Shown here: one piece after another, positions 1-12,556 of the stretch
Numbering within the stretch: position 1 is the stretch's first letter
How the letters are laid out: every line of letters begins with the position of its first letter
Origin: Xenoacremonium recifei
Lineage: Eukaryota > Ascomycota > Sordariomycetes > Hypocreales > Nectriaceae
Reading direction: 5' to 3'
Assembly (NCBI GenBank): GCA_012184525.1
Contig: WOFQ01000033.1
Span: forward strand, 62,001-126,000
Length of the DNA stretch: 64,000 nt
Translations under genes and position numbers: made by a program
The notes under the pieces: model-generated
Told to the model about the DNA's origin: nothing
Database searches by the model: none
What the model saw: the letters and a program-made list of their open reading frames with translations, nothing else

Positions 1-2759
1 GGGAGTGCCTGAGGTAGCGCTGTAGCCGCTCGAGGTGCTCGAACCGCTAGATCGGGCGAATGAGGGAGGAATGAGAATATCCTTCTCCTTAAGCAGGTCG
101 CGAAGCAGAGTGATCTCTTCCTCGGCTCTATCGAGGTCCATCTTCAGGCCTGCGAGACCCTTCTCGACCTGCCACTTCTCCTCGAGAGCGTCCTCGGCAC
201 GCCGCCGAAGCACGTTGATCTCGGTGCGCAGGCTCGAGATCTCCTTCTGGAAACCGCCCCTCTTTGGTGAAGCCGTGAGGAGTCGTTCACGCTCGGTCTG
301 AAGAACTTGGATCTTCTTCTCATTCTCGCGGTTCTGGAATTCTTGCCTCTCAAGCAGACTCTTCAGGGCACTGTGCAGAGCATCCCGTTGAGCCTCAACG
401 TCCTTGAGCCTCTCAGCAAGTGCCTCCCGCGACTCGTGAGTGTTCTTGACACTGTTAGATCGAGAAAGACCCAGAGGGGCGGGTCTGTTGTTTCTAAAAG
501 AACCTGTGGCCACCGAGTTGGACCTCGCAAGGCCTCCAGACATGGCGCGAGACATCCGGTTTATAGGTGTTGACGATCCTGACATTGACGTGTTCCGGAG
601 CGTGTTGTTCTCCTTGATCAGGGATTGGAGCTCCTGCTGCATCTTAGTTGACTCATATGTCAGGTTGGCATACTCGGCAGATTCTGTCTCTAGACCTTCC
701 ACACGGGCACGCAATTGAGGAACAACCTCATCACGAAGGTTGTCCCTCTCGTTGCATGCCTCATGGAGCTCGCCCTTCAAGGCAGTCAGAAGGTCTTCAA
801 AGTTATTTTTGACCGTCCGCTCTTCCGAGAGCCGTCTCCTCAGGTCTTCGCAGGTGTTCTCCAGGTCTTTGACTCGGTCACTTGCATCGAGACTGTTCAT
901 CTGGACCAGGTCAACATGAGAAGCCTTCTCCGCCAGCTCCTTGATCTGCTGGTCCAGTTCTTTTCGTCGCGACCTCTCATCTTGTAGCTTGTTTGTCAAT
1001 TCTAGCCGGATGGAGGCCTTCTCTTGCTCGGATCTCCTCTGTATCCGCTCAACTTCTTCTCGATTCTGGTCGAACTCACTCAGCTTGGCCGAGCTGTACC
1101 CAGAATCGGAGAAGTAGTCGCTTGTCCTCTTTCCAGGGGCCTGTGGGTTGTTGACTTGTTCTTGTAGCCGGTCCACGAGGTCCTCTAGGTCCATCTCGCG
1201 CCGAATGGACGAAGCCAGTTCGGCGCTGATGGCCTTTAGTTCGTCTTCCATTTCTTCGATTTCAGCAGCTGATGTGTATGTAGGCGATGTTGCAGATAAG
1301 TATGATTGACGATATCCAGCAGCGTTGGCAGTGGCTGCATTGGACTTTGTGATATCCAAAACTGAGTTGCTTGTTGTTGAGTAAGGCGTGTCATTAGACG
1401 TCCCGTTTCGCGAGGGCGACACAGGGGACGGGATGGATGAAAAATCCGTGACTGATGGCGAGGGTGCGACCCAGCTGAAGAGAGCAGCAAACGGTGAGGT
1501 TTGACTTGGTGACTTTGGAAGTGGTTTGTTGATCCTAGGCGAGACACCTTGGGTAGCTGATTGCGGACTACCTGATCGCGAGTCCGACTGAGGCTCTACT
1601 GGCGCGATTGATGTATCGACCTTGTCGAGCTTGAGGTGAGGCGGCGTCGGCTTGGGCGCAAACATGGGCGGTGTCGAATTAGGATTAATATTATCGGAAT
1701 GGCTCGAGAGCGCGTCGTCGGTATGGACTGAATCAGTGGCTGATTCTGTGACGTTCAGGGGTCTCTCCTCCTCGTGGTTCTGATCGTCACTGTCTTCGTA
1801 CTCTGACTCGTCCTGGATGGAATTGAGTCTGACTGCGTCCCCTTGGTCGGAGTCCTGATCGTCCAACACGGTCTCAGGTGTTGCGTCCTGCGCGGAATCC
1901 GACTTGTCGTCTGAGATCAAATCTTCATAGCCGTAGTCAGACAGCACGTCGGAGAAGTCGGTAACGGTAGGGCTGTGGTCTGGAATGCTGCGCGACTCGG
2001 ATGGAGCCGCGTCGTGAGAAGCCAGGGTCGCGTCGGGGGATCTGGGTCAGGGGAAATTCCAAGTCAGCTGCGCGAGTTCCGAAGAGAGTCAGGAGCATCC
2101 AGGCCTAGACGTGGCTGGCGCCGAGATGCTGCGTCAGGCAGCGGAGAGCTCGAGAAGGGGACTCACTGGGTGACGGAGCGGGATTGGACCTGGGAAGAGA
2201 AGTCGTAGACAGTCGGACTGTCAATTGAGAAGGACCTGGTGAAGCGCTGGCTGGGCTTGGGCAAGTCCAGAGGCGAGGGGATCACGGGGGAGCCTGCGGG
2301 AGTAGAGGAGGATGAGGAGAAGCGAATTGCCAGGGCCGAGGCGGTTGATGAGAGCGGCTTGCGCTTGATCGGTTTCGCGGGCGGAGGGCCGGCAGACGTC
2401 GAGGGGTTGCCAGTACTAGGGGCAAAGTCGACGGTCTGGGATCGAGCGTGGGCGGCGGCAGCCACGTTCCTAAGCAGGGCGGTAGCGGTAGCGGTGTCGG
2501 TAGGGTGGTGTTGAAGGTGTTGATAGGTGGTGGTGTGGTATGATGATGAGGAGGGCGAGAATGTGGACGGAGGGAGACCGGTATTAGTCGATAGCGGTAC
2601 CTCGGGGTCGATGGCGGCGGCAGAGGGAGGTGTTGTATCAGAACTGGAACTGGACCTGGAACTGGAGGGTCTCGAGGAAGGGTGGTAGTAGGAGTGGTGA
2701 GACGAGGAGGTGCTCGAGGGCGGAACCGGCGCCGAAGACACGGCGACGGAGGGCTCCAT
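1..2759 (-). CDS. Long coiled-coil protein, possibly Uds1 (up-regulated during septation) family; 3' end outside window
   Basis: Two exons are visible: 2759-2167 and 2041-1, joined across a 125-base intron (donor GTGAGT, acceptor CCCAG) that restores the frame; 878 residues are seen and the frame is still open at the window edge. The ATG at 2759 is chosen; the same frame is open to 2798 with no clear better start. Residues 1-200 are Ser/Pro-rich and low complexity. An acidic Ser/Asp stretch and further Ser/Pro-rich sequence follow. From about residue 450 there is long heptad-like coiled coil, beginning near EMDLEDLVDRLQEQV and SDYFSDSGYSSAKLSEFD, broken by a short Ser/Gly/Asn linker. This plan of disordered head plus coiled coil resembles fungal Uds1-domain proteins, which act at septa or spindle poles, but that assignment is from memory of the family. 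A generic myosin-tail-like or spindle-pole scaffold is the alternative. Confidence 0.7.
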
Positions 2760-5334
2760 GGTCAGGTACGTACAGCCAAGCCGATCCAACCCAGGCAATA
2801 ATGTCTTATCGCTGGAATTGGAGCTGTGCCAAAATTGGAGGTAGCGGGAGGGTGGCTTTGTGACCGTGTCGACCTGGGATGAAAGAAAGCGAGCGAGGGA
2901 GAAAGCAACAAAGGGAGGGATTCTCGTTCAGTCGGGGGTCGAAGTCACATTGCGATGGTGGAGAGCAGCGGTGGTACGTATCGGCAGCCGGCTGCTATGG
3001 AGACCTGTAGCGCCTATGACAGGGAGGCTACAGGGGCATCAGGGCCCTGCAGGTGGGTCGCGTGCCCTGAACAAGCACCGTGGACGCCCCCTTTTGCTGC
3101 TGCCAGGCGCTGAGTGGTCCCGGCGACCGCTGAAGAGCCCCGCCGCTAGGCCAGGCACCGGCCTGTGATTGGCGGGCGTGGCCAGGGGAAGCACGAACGC
3201 GGCAGGCGGTGGTTCCTGCACTAGCGCAAGCACCTTATTAGCAAGGCCAGGGGAGGGCAAGCTCAAGCTCAGAGGTTGAATTCAATTCGCCTTGGGTGAG
3301 GTGAGCCGGAGGAGGCACCGCAGAGGGAAGGAAGGATGCTGTTCGTCTGGCCGTATCGCACTTGCCGGGGTTCGCCAGGCTAACAAGAGTGTCGGTGAGA
3401 TGGAGGAGGGCTCGGTTGGTGAAGGCTGCTCTGCTCATACAAAGAAACGGCCTCGGCGACACCACCAAAGACCCAATGGCGACAAAGAACGGCCTCAAAG
3501 GGTTTCGAAACGGCTGCTGTGCGAGGGCGCCTCTTATGAAGTCACGGTTTCAGCGGCGAAACGGGACGGTTCTCTCCAATTGGGCTGTCTCGCTCAGTAA
3601 CCGCCCGCCATCTCGCCATGATGGAGTCCATCGCTGCAGTTCACGGCATCAGTCAGCGCCTGTACCTGCATTACGCACAGCATGCAGTTGACGCGCGGGA
3701 AACGCTGCGAGCAGGGCCAGTCATTGGACGGGGCATCTTCTGATCGCGCGTCCACATCGTCAGATGCCCCCCAACAAGCATGGACCAGCAGCCTCGCACA
3801 GGGCAAGACACCAGGCCAGGGAAAGACTCGGAATAGCAACAGTTGCCAGAAACGGTGAGGCCGGTGACCCCATACCCATACTGCTAGGGACCTGTGATAA
3901 CGGTCTGCAGGCCGTCTTCAACTTCTCCAGAGTCGGCACCGTCTCCACGAGCCCTGCCTGGATCGACAACGCCAGCGCTTGCATCTGCATCGACGCCTTA
4001 CCGCTTTGCCTCAGTGATATATTGCTCTCATTTCTTTTGCGGCGTCGTGACTGAGGGCAATCGAGCATCCCGATCGAGCACGTCCCATGTCGAATGCGTC
4101 GAGCACGTTGCTGGCATAGGCATCCTTCATCCAGCAATCCCCGTCTTTGCCCCGGCTTGCCCCTGCATTTTGAACCCGGCACGATGTCACGCTGTGCTCT
4201 GGACTCTTCATCCATAAGGAGACCCTGAGCAGAAAGCCTTTTGGGCATCCCGCGTCCACACCAAGCCCGACTTGGGCGTTATCCCGCCACCTTGTCTGGA
4301 GCAATTACGGAGGATTAACTAGCAGGTCATGAGCTTGATTGCATTTGCCGGTGGCTTTGACGCTCAGTCTAACAGGCTCACCTCCATGAGCTTGCTTGAT
4401 AACCCGTGCCTTAGATCGCGCGCTAAATGGCCTCTTCTGTTGCGGTGTAAATGAGACGAGAAAGAGAATATGACGATGTGCCTTCTAGCTCGGTGACTAA
4501 CTTGTCACAACGCACCCTAGAGCGTCGTCTCTCGGAGAAAAAGGTCACTCGGCAACGCTGCTGTTCGGCTGGAAGATTCTAGCCAGCGTCTATCCTGCAA
4601 TCTCCGGCAGAGTCTCTGCTTCATCTGAGGGTATTCCCAGATTGCGATGAACCCCTCGATATCAGAGCGCAGTGACCCTTGCCTAGCACCTGGTCTTCGT
4701 ATCATCAGCAGCCTCCCCCATGACTTACACTAGTCCAGGTCAATCATCACCTCCTCCTCCACACCTTCAACCCCTGACACCTGAGCCCGTGCTCGCTCGC
4801 CATCCGAAATGAGTGGCGTCGACAAGCCGCGAACCGACAAATGCATTCTAATGCCGTGGCCTCCGTGGTTATGCGCTCATTAATGAAATCACATGAGCCA
4901 TCATGCATGCTGAGCGTCTGTTCCATGCGCAGTCTGGAAACAATAGACCCAAGACTCGGCGGTTAACAATCCCTACCCTGCAGCGAATCACCGCCCAGCA
5001 TCGCCCGCTCAATCACTGTCAAAATCGCCTTCAGCTAGCCATGGCAGCCCGAACGTTCCCTCATCCGATTATTCTTTGATTCGCTGTTCTCCTCTGATTG
5101 GCCTTCGTGAATGCTCACTGACGCTAATACATGCCATCTGACCTCCACTAATACAAAGAAGCAATTACACTCCATGCATCATGATGGAGGCATGTAATCC
5201 AAACCCACTCCAAGTTTAACGAACCTCAGCGTATCGCCGAGATATCAAATGGCTCCAGACCGAACTAATCAGCAGATCAGCGCGTGTATTCTCCATCCTG
5301 TACATCGTGTCGTACCTTCGTGGCGGTAGTTGTT
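2760..5334. other. Gene-free stretch upstream of the coiled-coil gene
   Basis: No open frame here has fungal-protein character, splice-consistent continuation or a recognisable motif. The first 500 bases are the likely promoter and leader of the gene read leftward from 2759. The part from about 2950 to 3270 is GC-rich. From about 3700 onward the sequence drifts toward lower GC, approaching the transposase fragment. Confidence 0.6.
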
Positions 5335-5577
5335 CTAGTCGGCTCTGATTTTCTTTGGTCGACCGCTTCGGGGTGCATCTAGAAGCCACTCGTCGCGAAC
5401 AACGAGTGGCTTCTGGTTGGGTTCGAAGCCGCGTTCGATGGCTCTTGCGTAAATTTGATTGATTGTACGGATTGGAAGACCTGTCAGCAGAGCAACTTCA
5501 GCTGAAGTTTTGCCACAGCACGGCGACTTGAGCGTAATAACAACGGCTCGTGTCGCAAGATTCGTGTTCTTAGACAT
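5335..5577 (-). mobile_element. Tc1/mariner-like transposase fragment: N-terminal helix-turn-helix only
   Basis: An 80-residue frame from ATG 5577 to a TAG at 5335. It reads like the N-terminal DNA-binding half of fungal Tc1-like transposases: a helix-turn-helix region (GKTSAEVALLTGLPIRTINQ) followed by the basic linker DAPRSGRPKKI. The catalytic DDE/DDD domain, which normally takes the protein to over 300 residues, is absent; the frame stops six codons after SGRP and nothing transposase-like follows in any frame. The bases upstream of the ATG are AT-rich (to about 5700) and may hold the element's 5' end, but no second terminal repeat was found. It is either a dead remnant or, less likely, a small retained DNA-binding protein. 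Confidence 0.7.
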
Positions 5578-5994
5578 GTTATTTTATTGTTGAGAGGAAA
5601 ACAAGTGATGAGAGAGAGGAAGGCTTATGCAATATAATTATGCGTAGACTTGCTTTTTCCCGGTTGACCCTTGTTTACATGCCTAACGCTAAAAATGAGC
5701 TGAAAGGGTAAGACGAGTCGTAAGGAGCTGGGAGATGTTGAGATATTCGAGGTTCATGACTCCCAATCTGTATAACACTTCATGGACTGTGAAATGACTT
5801 TTCATGGGCAGCCACACTAGATGAATAATGTAATAATCTTGTTTGCTAAAATCTTTTGCTTGATTATTCTAAACCCATCATAACTACCAAGTCGCCGCTG
5901 TGTCATCCACCAGACTTCAAACAACCACCCCTCGCTGTCCCATCATCCAACACCACATAACGAAAATACCCAGCAATACCACGCCCTTCTAAAC
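5578..5994. other. AT-rich spacer between transposase fragment and MED16
   Basis: About 420 bases of AT-rich sequence. It probably contains the 5' flank of the Tc1-like element (to about 5700) and the 3' untranslated end of the mediator gene. No gene is seen. Confidence 0.5.
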
Positions 5995-8900
5995 TCATCC
6001 ATCTGTCAACTTCCCCTTCGGTAACAAAGACCAAAGCCCACTGCAAGGACACCGTCGCTGCTGACCCAGCACAAATGTATACCCAGGCCGACTCCCAAAC
6101 ACATCATCCATCACCGCCGCACACCGCGTACATCTCCGCCACTGCCGCTGCTCGTTCATCTTGATCTCCGAGCGGTTGAAAGCGTCCACGTAGATCCTAC
6201 CCTTGGAACGCTTCGCCTCCAACGTGTCTGCATCGTCCTGGGACTCGAGCAGGTCGTAGTTGGCAAAGAACAGGCTCGACGGGTCCGTCACCTTGCAGAA
6301 GGCCCGCAGGTCCTGCCGGAAGAACTTGAGGATCAGCTGCAGGAAGGCTGGCGGCGGCTGAGACGTCAGCAGCATGTTAAGCTCGAATTGGATGCGCGCT
6401 TGCTTAATGGCCGCGTCGATCTGCTTGCCCTGCGGCGCATTCGCCTGCGACTTGATCAGGTTGGGAAGGAAATTGGCGTAGGCCTGGCGGATGCTCTCGC
6501 CGAGTGTGTTCAGCAGCTTGTCGAACTCGGCCACCCGGACTAGCCCTGAGGACGTAACTCGCTGCATCTTCTTATATGCCTGCTGGAGCTGAGGCGTTGA
6601 TTTGGCAGCCGTCGAAGAATCGGCCATCGCCGATTGTCTCCTATAAAAGTCGATTGCCCGGGTGCTCAGAAGCTCGAGGTGTCCGAGTCTCCTACACACT
6701 GCGGAGAGAAATCCTCGACTAGAAGAGCAGAGCAGAAAGTGTAGAGAGACGTTGTTCTTTTGGTGTAAGTAGCCGGCAATCTCGCTGTATCTTGAAGGCT
6801 GAAGTAGCTCCAGAAATTTGTCGTCGTTCATCAGTTCAAACAGACTATCGATGAGCCAAGCAAGGAGATCAAGAGACCATTTTGCCGTGCCAGCCAGTGT
6901 TTCGACAACCTCTGAGGGAGCGAGTTAATATTGACTGCTTTGTTCCAAAGCTTTGAGACTTACCGGGTTCATCAAGCGGGCTCAACTTCTCCCTCACCGT
7001 CAGAGGCGTATTACTAGCAATCGTAACAAGCACAACGACATTGCGGACGTTGAGTGAGAGCATCGAGAATTTTCCCGAGAAAGAACGGGGTTGGAATTCC
7101 CCCCAGAAGCCCAAGGCATTCATAATGCTGAGGCATGACTGCAATGAGCCGTTTCTAACTAGGGAGTCATGATGTGTATCTTCTGAGTAGTCGACCTGTA
7201 CCTTTAGGATCCGGATGAGCTCAGTGATCCAATCCTGTGTAAATCCTATGAAATATTAGCAATCCGTCGCTCTTTCAGAACACCAAAACATACTCCTTTT
7301 CGTAGTGTATTCTCGTACAATAGCGAGCAAGTCGTCAAAATTGTTTTGGTAGAATATTGATGGAGCCGCAGTGACCGTTAGACCTGCAATGCTGGCAGCG
7401 TATTTTACTGATGATTGCGTCAGTTTAGTACTTTGAAGAGCCAGATAAAGTGCATACCATCTTGCATCGAGTTCCCAAGATCGCCCATGGTGTACTGTAG
7501 TTTGATCCATTTAACCTTCCCGTCGTCGCCTAATTGAATCATAGAGGAATATGTCGGTGAGAAGGCGATCTGGAGACCTATAATCCCGTATTAGAAAGGA
7601 TCAAAAGCAAAGCCAGAAGGGGCACGAACAAGGTTCCTCATTTGCAAAAGCCCAGCCTACTTGACGAAGGTTCATCACCTTGGTGGTGTCCTCCACAGTG
7701 TACAGTTCCTCGAAGGTGAAGCGATCACGGTACTCAATCGTCCCGTCCGAGAACCCCAGAACCAGGATCTTTCCAAAGTTGATCGTATGAAATGCAATCA
7801 CAACTTTATTGATGATGATAGGGTCGATCTTTCGGAGCTGTGTCGCGACTTGGAGTTCCGACGTGATGCTATTCCGTCGGTTCCCGAGTTGCTCAAACGC
7901 TGAATGAAGACCCTGCTTCTGTTCGACAGCTTCCCACCGGTCGATGATGCTCTGTGCCAACTGATACGATCCCTCGTTCGGAGCCCGTGATCTTATGGCC
8001 AGTACCATAGGCGGCACCGTGTTCTTTCCGGTATCGTCCATCAGGGAGGGCAGAACCTGCAAGTGTGAGAGCTCTGCCATGTAAGAATCATTAGCTGCAT
8101 CGTTGACACCTCCCTGGAGCCAAGATGTTGTTGCCAGATGTGTTTCTGCGAGAGACGGATTGAGGACCTTGTTTTGAGACGGTTGATTTTTGTCCTGCTG
8201 ATTCGGCCCGCCCCAGGATATGTCAATCTTGACCAATCTCAACTGCTTAGAGTTTGTCGCAACAGCAAGAAGCAGATTCTCTGCCGAGTGTGAGTATGAA
8301 ATTTTACATATATGGGCAAATGAACCTTACTCTTCTCGGAAGCCAAAGCGGCATGAGTGACAATATCGTCTGATGAGTTGAGACTCTCGAGCTCCATCAC
8401 TGTTTCCTCTATCCGGTTGTTGCTCTGACACCAGAACATCTTGAGGGTACCGTTTGTCGTGACCGTGATGAGAGAGCTCTTGGAGGGATTGGGATGGCCT
8501 GGGCCGACCGCATGAACGAAAGAGCTCTCGTACTGGTAATTGTTTCCATGCCTGTTGGCTGGGCCGTACATAACGTTGTACGCCTGGGAATTGGATGGCA
8601 CAATGTTGAGCCAATATGAGCCCGCGACCGCCTGCATGTCATCGATGCTATCTGTATCCCATTTCCGCTGCAAATATGGATGGTTCAGAGAGATCGAAAA
8701 GCTAATGATGGTCACTCTTCCCACGGAGTCAATCACCGCTAGGTCTGGGCTACTAGTCCCAGCCCATGCCAGATGAACCAGGGGGATGGCCTCCGAGCCT
8801 TTGACAAGTTGGCAGGTTGTCGGCTCACTCAGTTCCCAAACGCCGTTTTGAGGGTCACGTTTCAAATACCGCAGCTCAACGTTTAGACCATCGTGCGTGA

Positions 8901-9164
8901 TGGTCGCGATGGTTCCTGTTCGTGACCAAGCTATCGATCTATTACTGTCAGTGAGAACAACCAACACACAGGATTCGCGACTCACTGGCAAGCACCACGA
9001 CTACGCAGCTCGTCCATTCGCTGAGCCAGCTGCTTGCTTTGAGACCGCACAGGAAGCGAAAGGCCCACGCCATCTCCAAACAAGTCGTCGACGTCGTTGA
9101 GATCGACGGGCATCGTATTGTCCAGCATCATGGGCATCTTACTAGCCGTCATGGTTGCCACCAT
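5995..9164 (-). CDS. MED16: Mediator complex subunit 16 (Sin4)
   Basis: Tail-module subunit of Mediator, which links transcription activators to RNA polymerase II in the nucleus. Seven exons give 956 residues: 9164-8986, 8938-8331, 8280-7630, 7577-7458, 7407-7294, 7245-6964 and 6911-5995, with introns of 47-52 bases that all keep the frame. The N-terminus has the family signature DLNDVDDLFGDG and then SIAWSRTGTIATIT and DGLNVELRYL. The middle has beta-propeller-like segments (NLLLAVATNSKQLRLVKI, LQIAFSPTYSSMIQLGDDGK, VDYSEDTHHDSLVRN). The C-terminus ends in a zinc-site-like tail (CTRCAAVM, then QQRRCPCSG). Length fits the family. ATG 9164 is the first in frame; ATG 9152 or 9137 are equally possible starts. 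The third intron uses an unusual donor, GTTCGT. Confidence 0.93.
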
Positions 9165-9969
9165 GATCAAAGATTATAAGCAAACGATGAAGTCAAAAAT
9201 GCGAAAGGCAACAAGTGTCATAAGTCACGTTGCCAGTCTCATACGACGAGCATGATGATTCTCATGATTGAACCCGAGGACGTGGTGTCGTGTTCACGGG
9301 TTGATAGCAAACGTCTAACAATGATGACTTGAGAAAGAGGCTGAGCCTGAAGTCGGCCGTCGAGCATTATTGGTTTGCGCAGGGATGTCGAGGGTCGATG
9401 TGGCTTCGGTTAAACGACGGCAAACGACAAGGGGGCCGACATCTACGCTTCATAGATAGTGGGATTTTGCCCGGGCACTTGCTCAAGTTAACTCATTCCA
9501 GAGAAAGAACGACTTGAAAACCCGGTTATTCACTGTATCTGGCTTTATTGATTAAGGAACTAAAGCGTGTTTGGATAAGTAAGTTATGGCTTATACAGTG
9601 TAAGTTGTGACACCTTTGTCATTGACAGAATGGAACCAGGATACCTCCAGTTCCAAATACTACCAACCAATGATGCGACTCCCTCCTTCTAATAGATGGG
9701 CGTTGCTCTTAAAAAGAAAATAAATAAATAAACCTCTAACAGAATCTCATGGAATCAAATTTATTGGTGTTTTCCTCTATATGCAGTGATTGGAGATGTC
9801 TTTGTAATGTCAGCAGCGTCATGAACTGAGGAGCACCACACCGCGCTCGGAACACGGAGTGGTCCTCCCTTAGGGGTCGTTACCGAGTCACAACTCCCTG
9901 TTTATACTGAATCAGGGACAAAGGACGAGTTTCTCCCTTCCCAATGAGTGCATAATGTAGCATGCTATA

Positions 9970-9983
9970 CCCCGTACGGAGTA
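9970..9983. repeat. CCGTACGG palindrome copy 1
   Basis: CCCCGTACGGAGTA: an imperfect copy of the palindrome seen whole at 11351-11366. Confidence 0.7.
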
Positions 9984-11350
9984 AGGGAAATACCATCCAG
10001 AAGATAAGCGTGCGATCACGGGCATTTTGACCGAATTACAAGGTTCTGTCACGGGTGAAGAGGGGGATCAGCCACGACGACAGGCAAACCCCTGAAATTA
10101 TCTAGGGGAAAAGCCGTGGCAAAATCGAATGATGGGTTTTAAGCTCCGAAATGCGTAGAGGGTCCTTTGACGGTATGCCGGTGTTGTCAGCATGCACAAA
10201 TTTATCATCAAGATCATCTCCGGCTGATGATTCACTATATGACTTGTTCGTTGAGCCTCACGCCACCATCTGCAACTTACAGGCTGACGAAACAGCATGC
10301 TGTGCTGGCAATGACACGCATCCATGGTTGAGTCGTTTCGTCATCTCCAACCGAACATCGGGATTTGGTTCGGATATGCGTAGGGTTCCATCCGTCGGAC
10401 TGGCCGTCATGATCTTCGCCATTTCCCAGAATGACCCTAGTGTTTGCAGTAGCACATCTGATTACCAGTCGCCAGGCATTTTCCAGAAGCAAGTGGGAGA
10501 CCCGAGGCTGTGGAGAACGGGATAATACATATGCGTCCTCATACGGAGTATATATATGCGAGTATAGACTGGGATATGCACCGCGATGTCACACAGTGTC
10601 TTTCCTGAAAAGCAAAAAGCCCCTAAAATCGCATCTAGAAGGGCTGCATGATGATAGCCCTACAGATGATCAGCCGACGAATCTGGGGCCATGATAAAGT
10701 CAAACTATTCCACCGAACCGAAGCCAGTGTCATGACGAAGTTGAATTGTGTGGGATGCTGTCTGCGCTGCAGAATGTTGCTTCAAGCGAATACCGAGGCA
10801 GTCAACAGTCAATGTCCGAAATCGTCAGGGGTAGATAGCACTGGCGACCTGACCCTGATACCGGCCGAGATGGATGACATTCAAAAGAGCAAGTTCTTTG
10901 GCTTAGACACCGACATTGAAATGAGTGTTCTGCGGGGATCCGTCGACTTGTGCCAATGCTTCCCGAACTGGCGGGAACCTCCTCGTAGTAGGACCCAGCG
11001 ATGGCGTCGTGTGAGATGGAGAGTGCTAATTTGAGCCTGTGGATTCCTTGCTATTGGCCCGTCATCCTCAAATCACAGAGATAGCGGCCTGCCGCAGTAG
11101 TGCCGGGAGTTCTTGACCTCCGGAAAGCCAGGACATGACTGTTGATGGGGTCGGACTGCGTCTCGAGTATCTACAGAGTAGAATTTGATAGGGAGCATAC
11201 TTGTATCCCCTAGAATCTCCTCATGCTCGCCAGGGTGTTGATGAGGTTGCAATCCGAAGGACATTTCTGGCAGTGGACCCGCCATCAGAGTGAGAGGTAG
11301 CCTGTCGATGAGAATAGAATGTTCCTTGACCCATCATACTCCGTCTTCCG

Positions 11351-11366
11351 TACTCCGTACGGAGTA
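11351..11366. repeat. Perfect 16-base palindrome TACTCCGTACGGAGTA
   Basis: Perfect inverted repeat. A half copy (ACTCCGT) lies just upstream near 11339, and related half copies (CGGAGTA) lie at 10544-10550 and near 11488-11495. Confidence 0.9.
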
Positions 11367-12544
11367 CCGCAAGAAGTGGTGCCGGCGAAGGGATTCCTAG
11401 ATCGGGTTGACAGGAGGGGCCAGGGCACTATTTTAGTAGTCTCGGGAGTTAGTCAACTCGGCTGTGGGCTTTTCCAGGACCAAAAGGACGGAGTACGTAT
11501 GTCCGTTTCTTGACTACACCGCATGCCGAGGCCAACACTGATACGGCACCGGCTCATTACATCGTATGTCCCGGGCGAGGTGATGCAGGCGGTGTCCTAG
11601 TTTGGGGTTCACAAGACATGAAACATGAAACGGCACTTGTTAGCCTGGATGCAGACTCACGGGCCAGCAAATGACCAGCTCACCGTCACCTCGTCCCAAA
11701 CCCACCAGCCTCAACCTCAGGTCGAGCTTAGCCACAGCTAGCTAGGATGGGAGCTCGGGAGCTCTGCAGGTCCAGACCCTCAGGAGCAGAAACGCCCCTC
11801 CAGCGGCCGTCCACGTGTGCGGCGTGAAGGTTCCGGCCTTGAAATTCATGACGCCACGACCAACGTCCCAACTCCCAACGGCCTCTCACTCCGATGTTGA
11901 TAGACGAGAGCGAGGCATCGTTGCGGATCCCAGGCACGGAAGCGACTCGGTTGATTATGGTATGCAAGAAGTAGCAGATCCTCTCTCCGTCAGCGCCAGC
12001 AGGGGCCACAATCGCAAGGAAGTACACGTCACACGAGACCATCATCCTCCAAAAGCTCGATGGCCCTTGCAAGTTGATGAGCGTTCTCGCTTTGCATATC
12101 ATCGGATCCACTGGCTGCCGGGCTTTCAGACGTCAACTTACAGAGTAGTGCAGGGCAGGGCATCCGGAAAAGAATCTAGCAGCAGGGACCAAGGCCGGAT
12201 GCAATGGAGGAGGCATTGAATGATGTCGTTCAGGGGAAGTAGAGTAATCATATCCCCTTGCGGCTTGAAGAGTCTCGATGGAGAAGGGAAATCAACCGCT
12301 CCACCAGGATTCCCGCCCGTCAACACAGTTGGAGGCTCCCTGGTTGGACGATCCATTGCTCGTCTCCCCATCCGACGTCGTCCCTGGCTCGGGCTCCAGC
12401 TCCAGCGTCACATCAGGGAATCTGGCATAAAATCTTGTGCGGTTGGGCATGATGAGGCGACGCCAGGTGGTGTTGATGCCGATGTGACTTTACCATTCGG
12501 GACGAGCTGGTGCGACGTCGCTCTAAGAAAACGAGGACGGCCTT

Positions 12545-12556
12545 CTCCGTACGGAG
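12545..12556. repeat. Perfect 12-base palindrome CTCCGTACGGAG
   Basis: The core of the 16-base palindrome at 11351, lacking the outer TA/TA bases. Confidence 0.85.

Noticed and set aside
4140..4215. Possible tRNA B-box-like string (GGGTTCAAAATGC on the minus strand)
   Set aside because: No matching A-box, acceptor stem or complete B-box.
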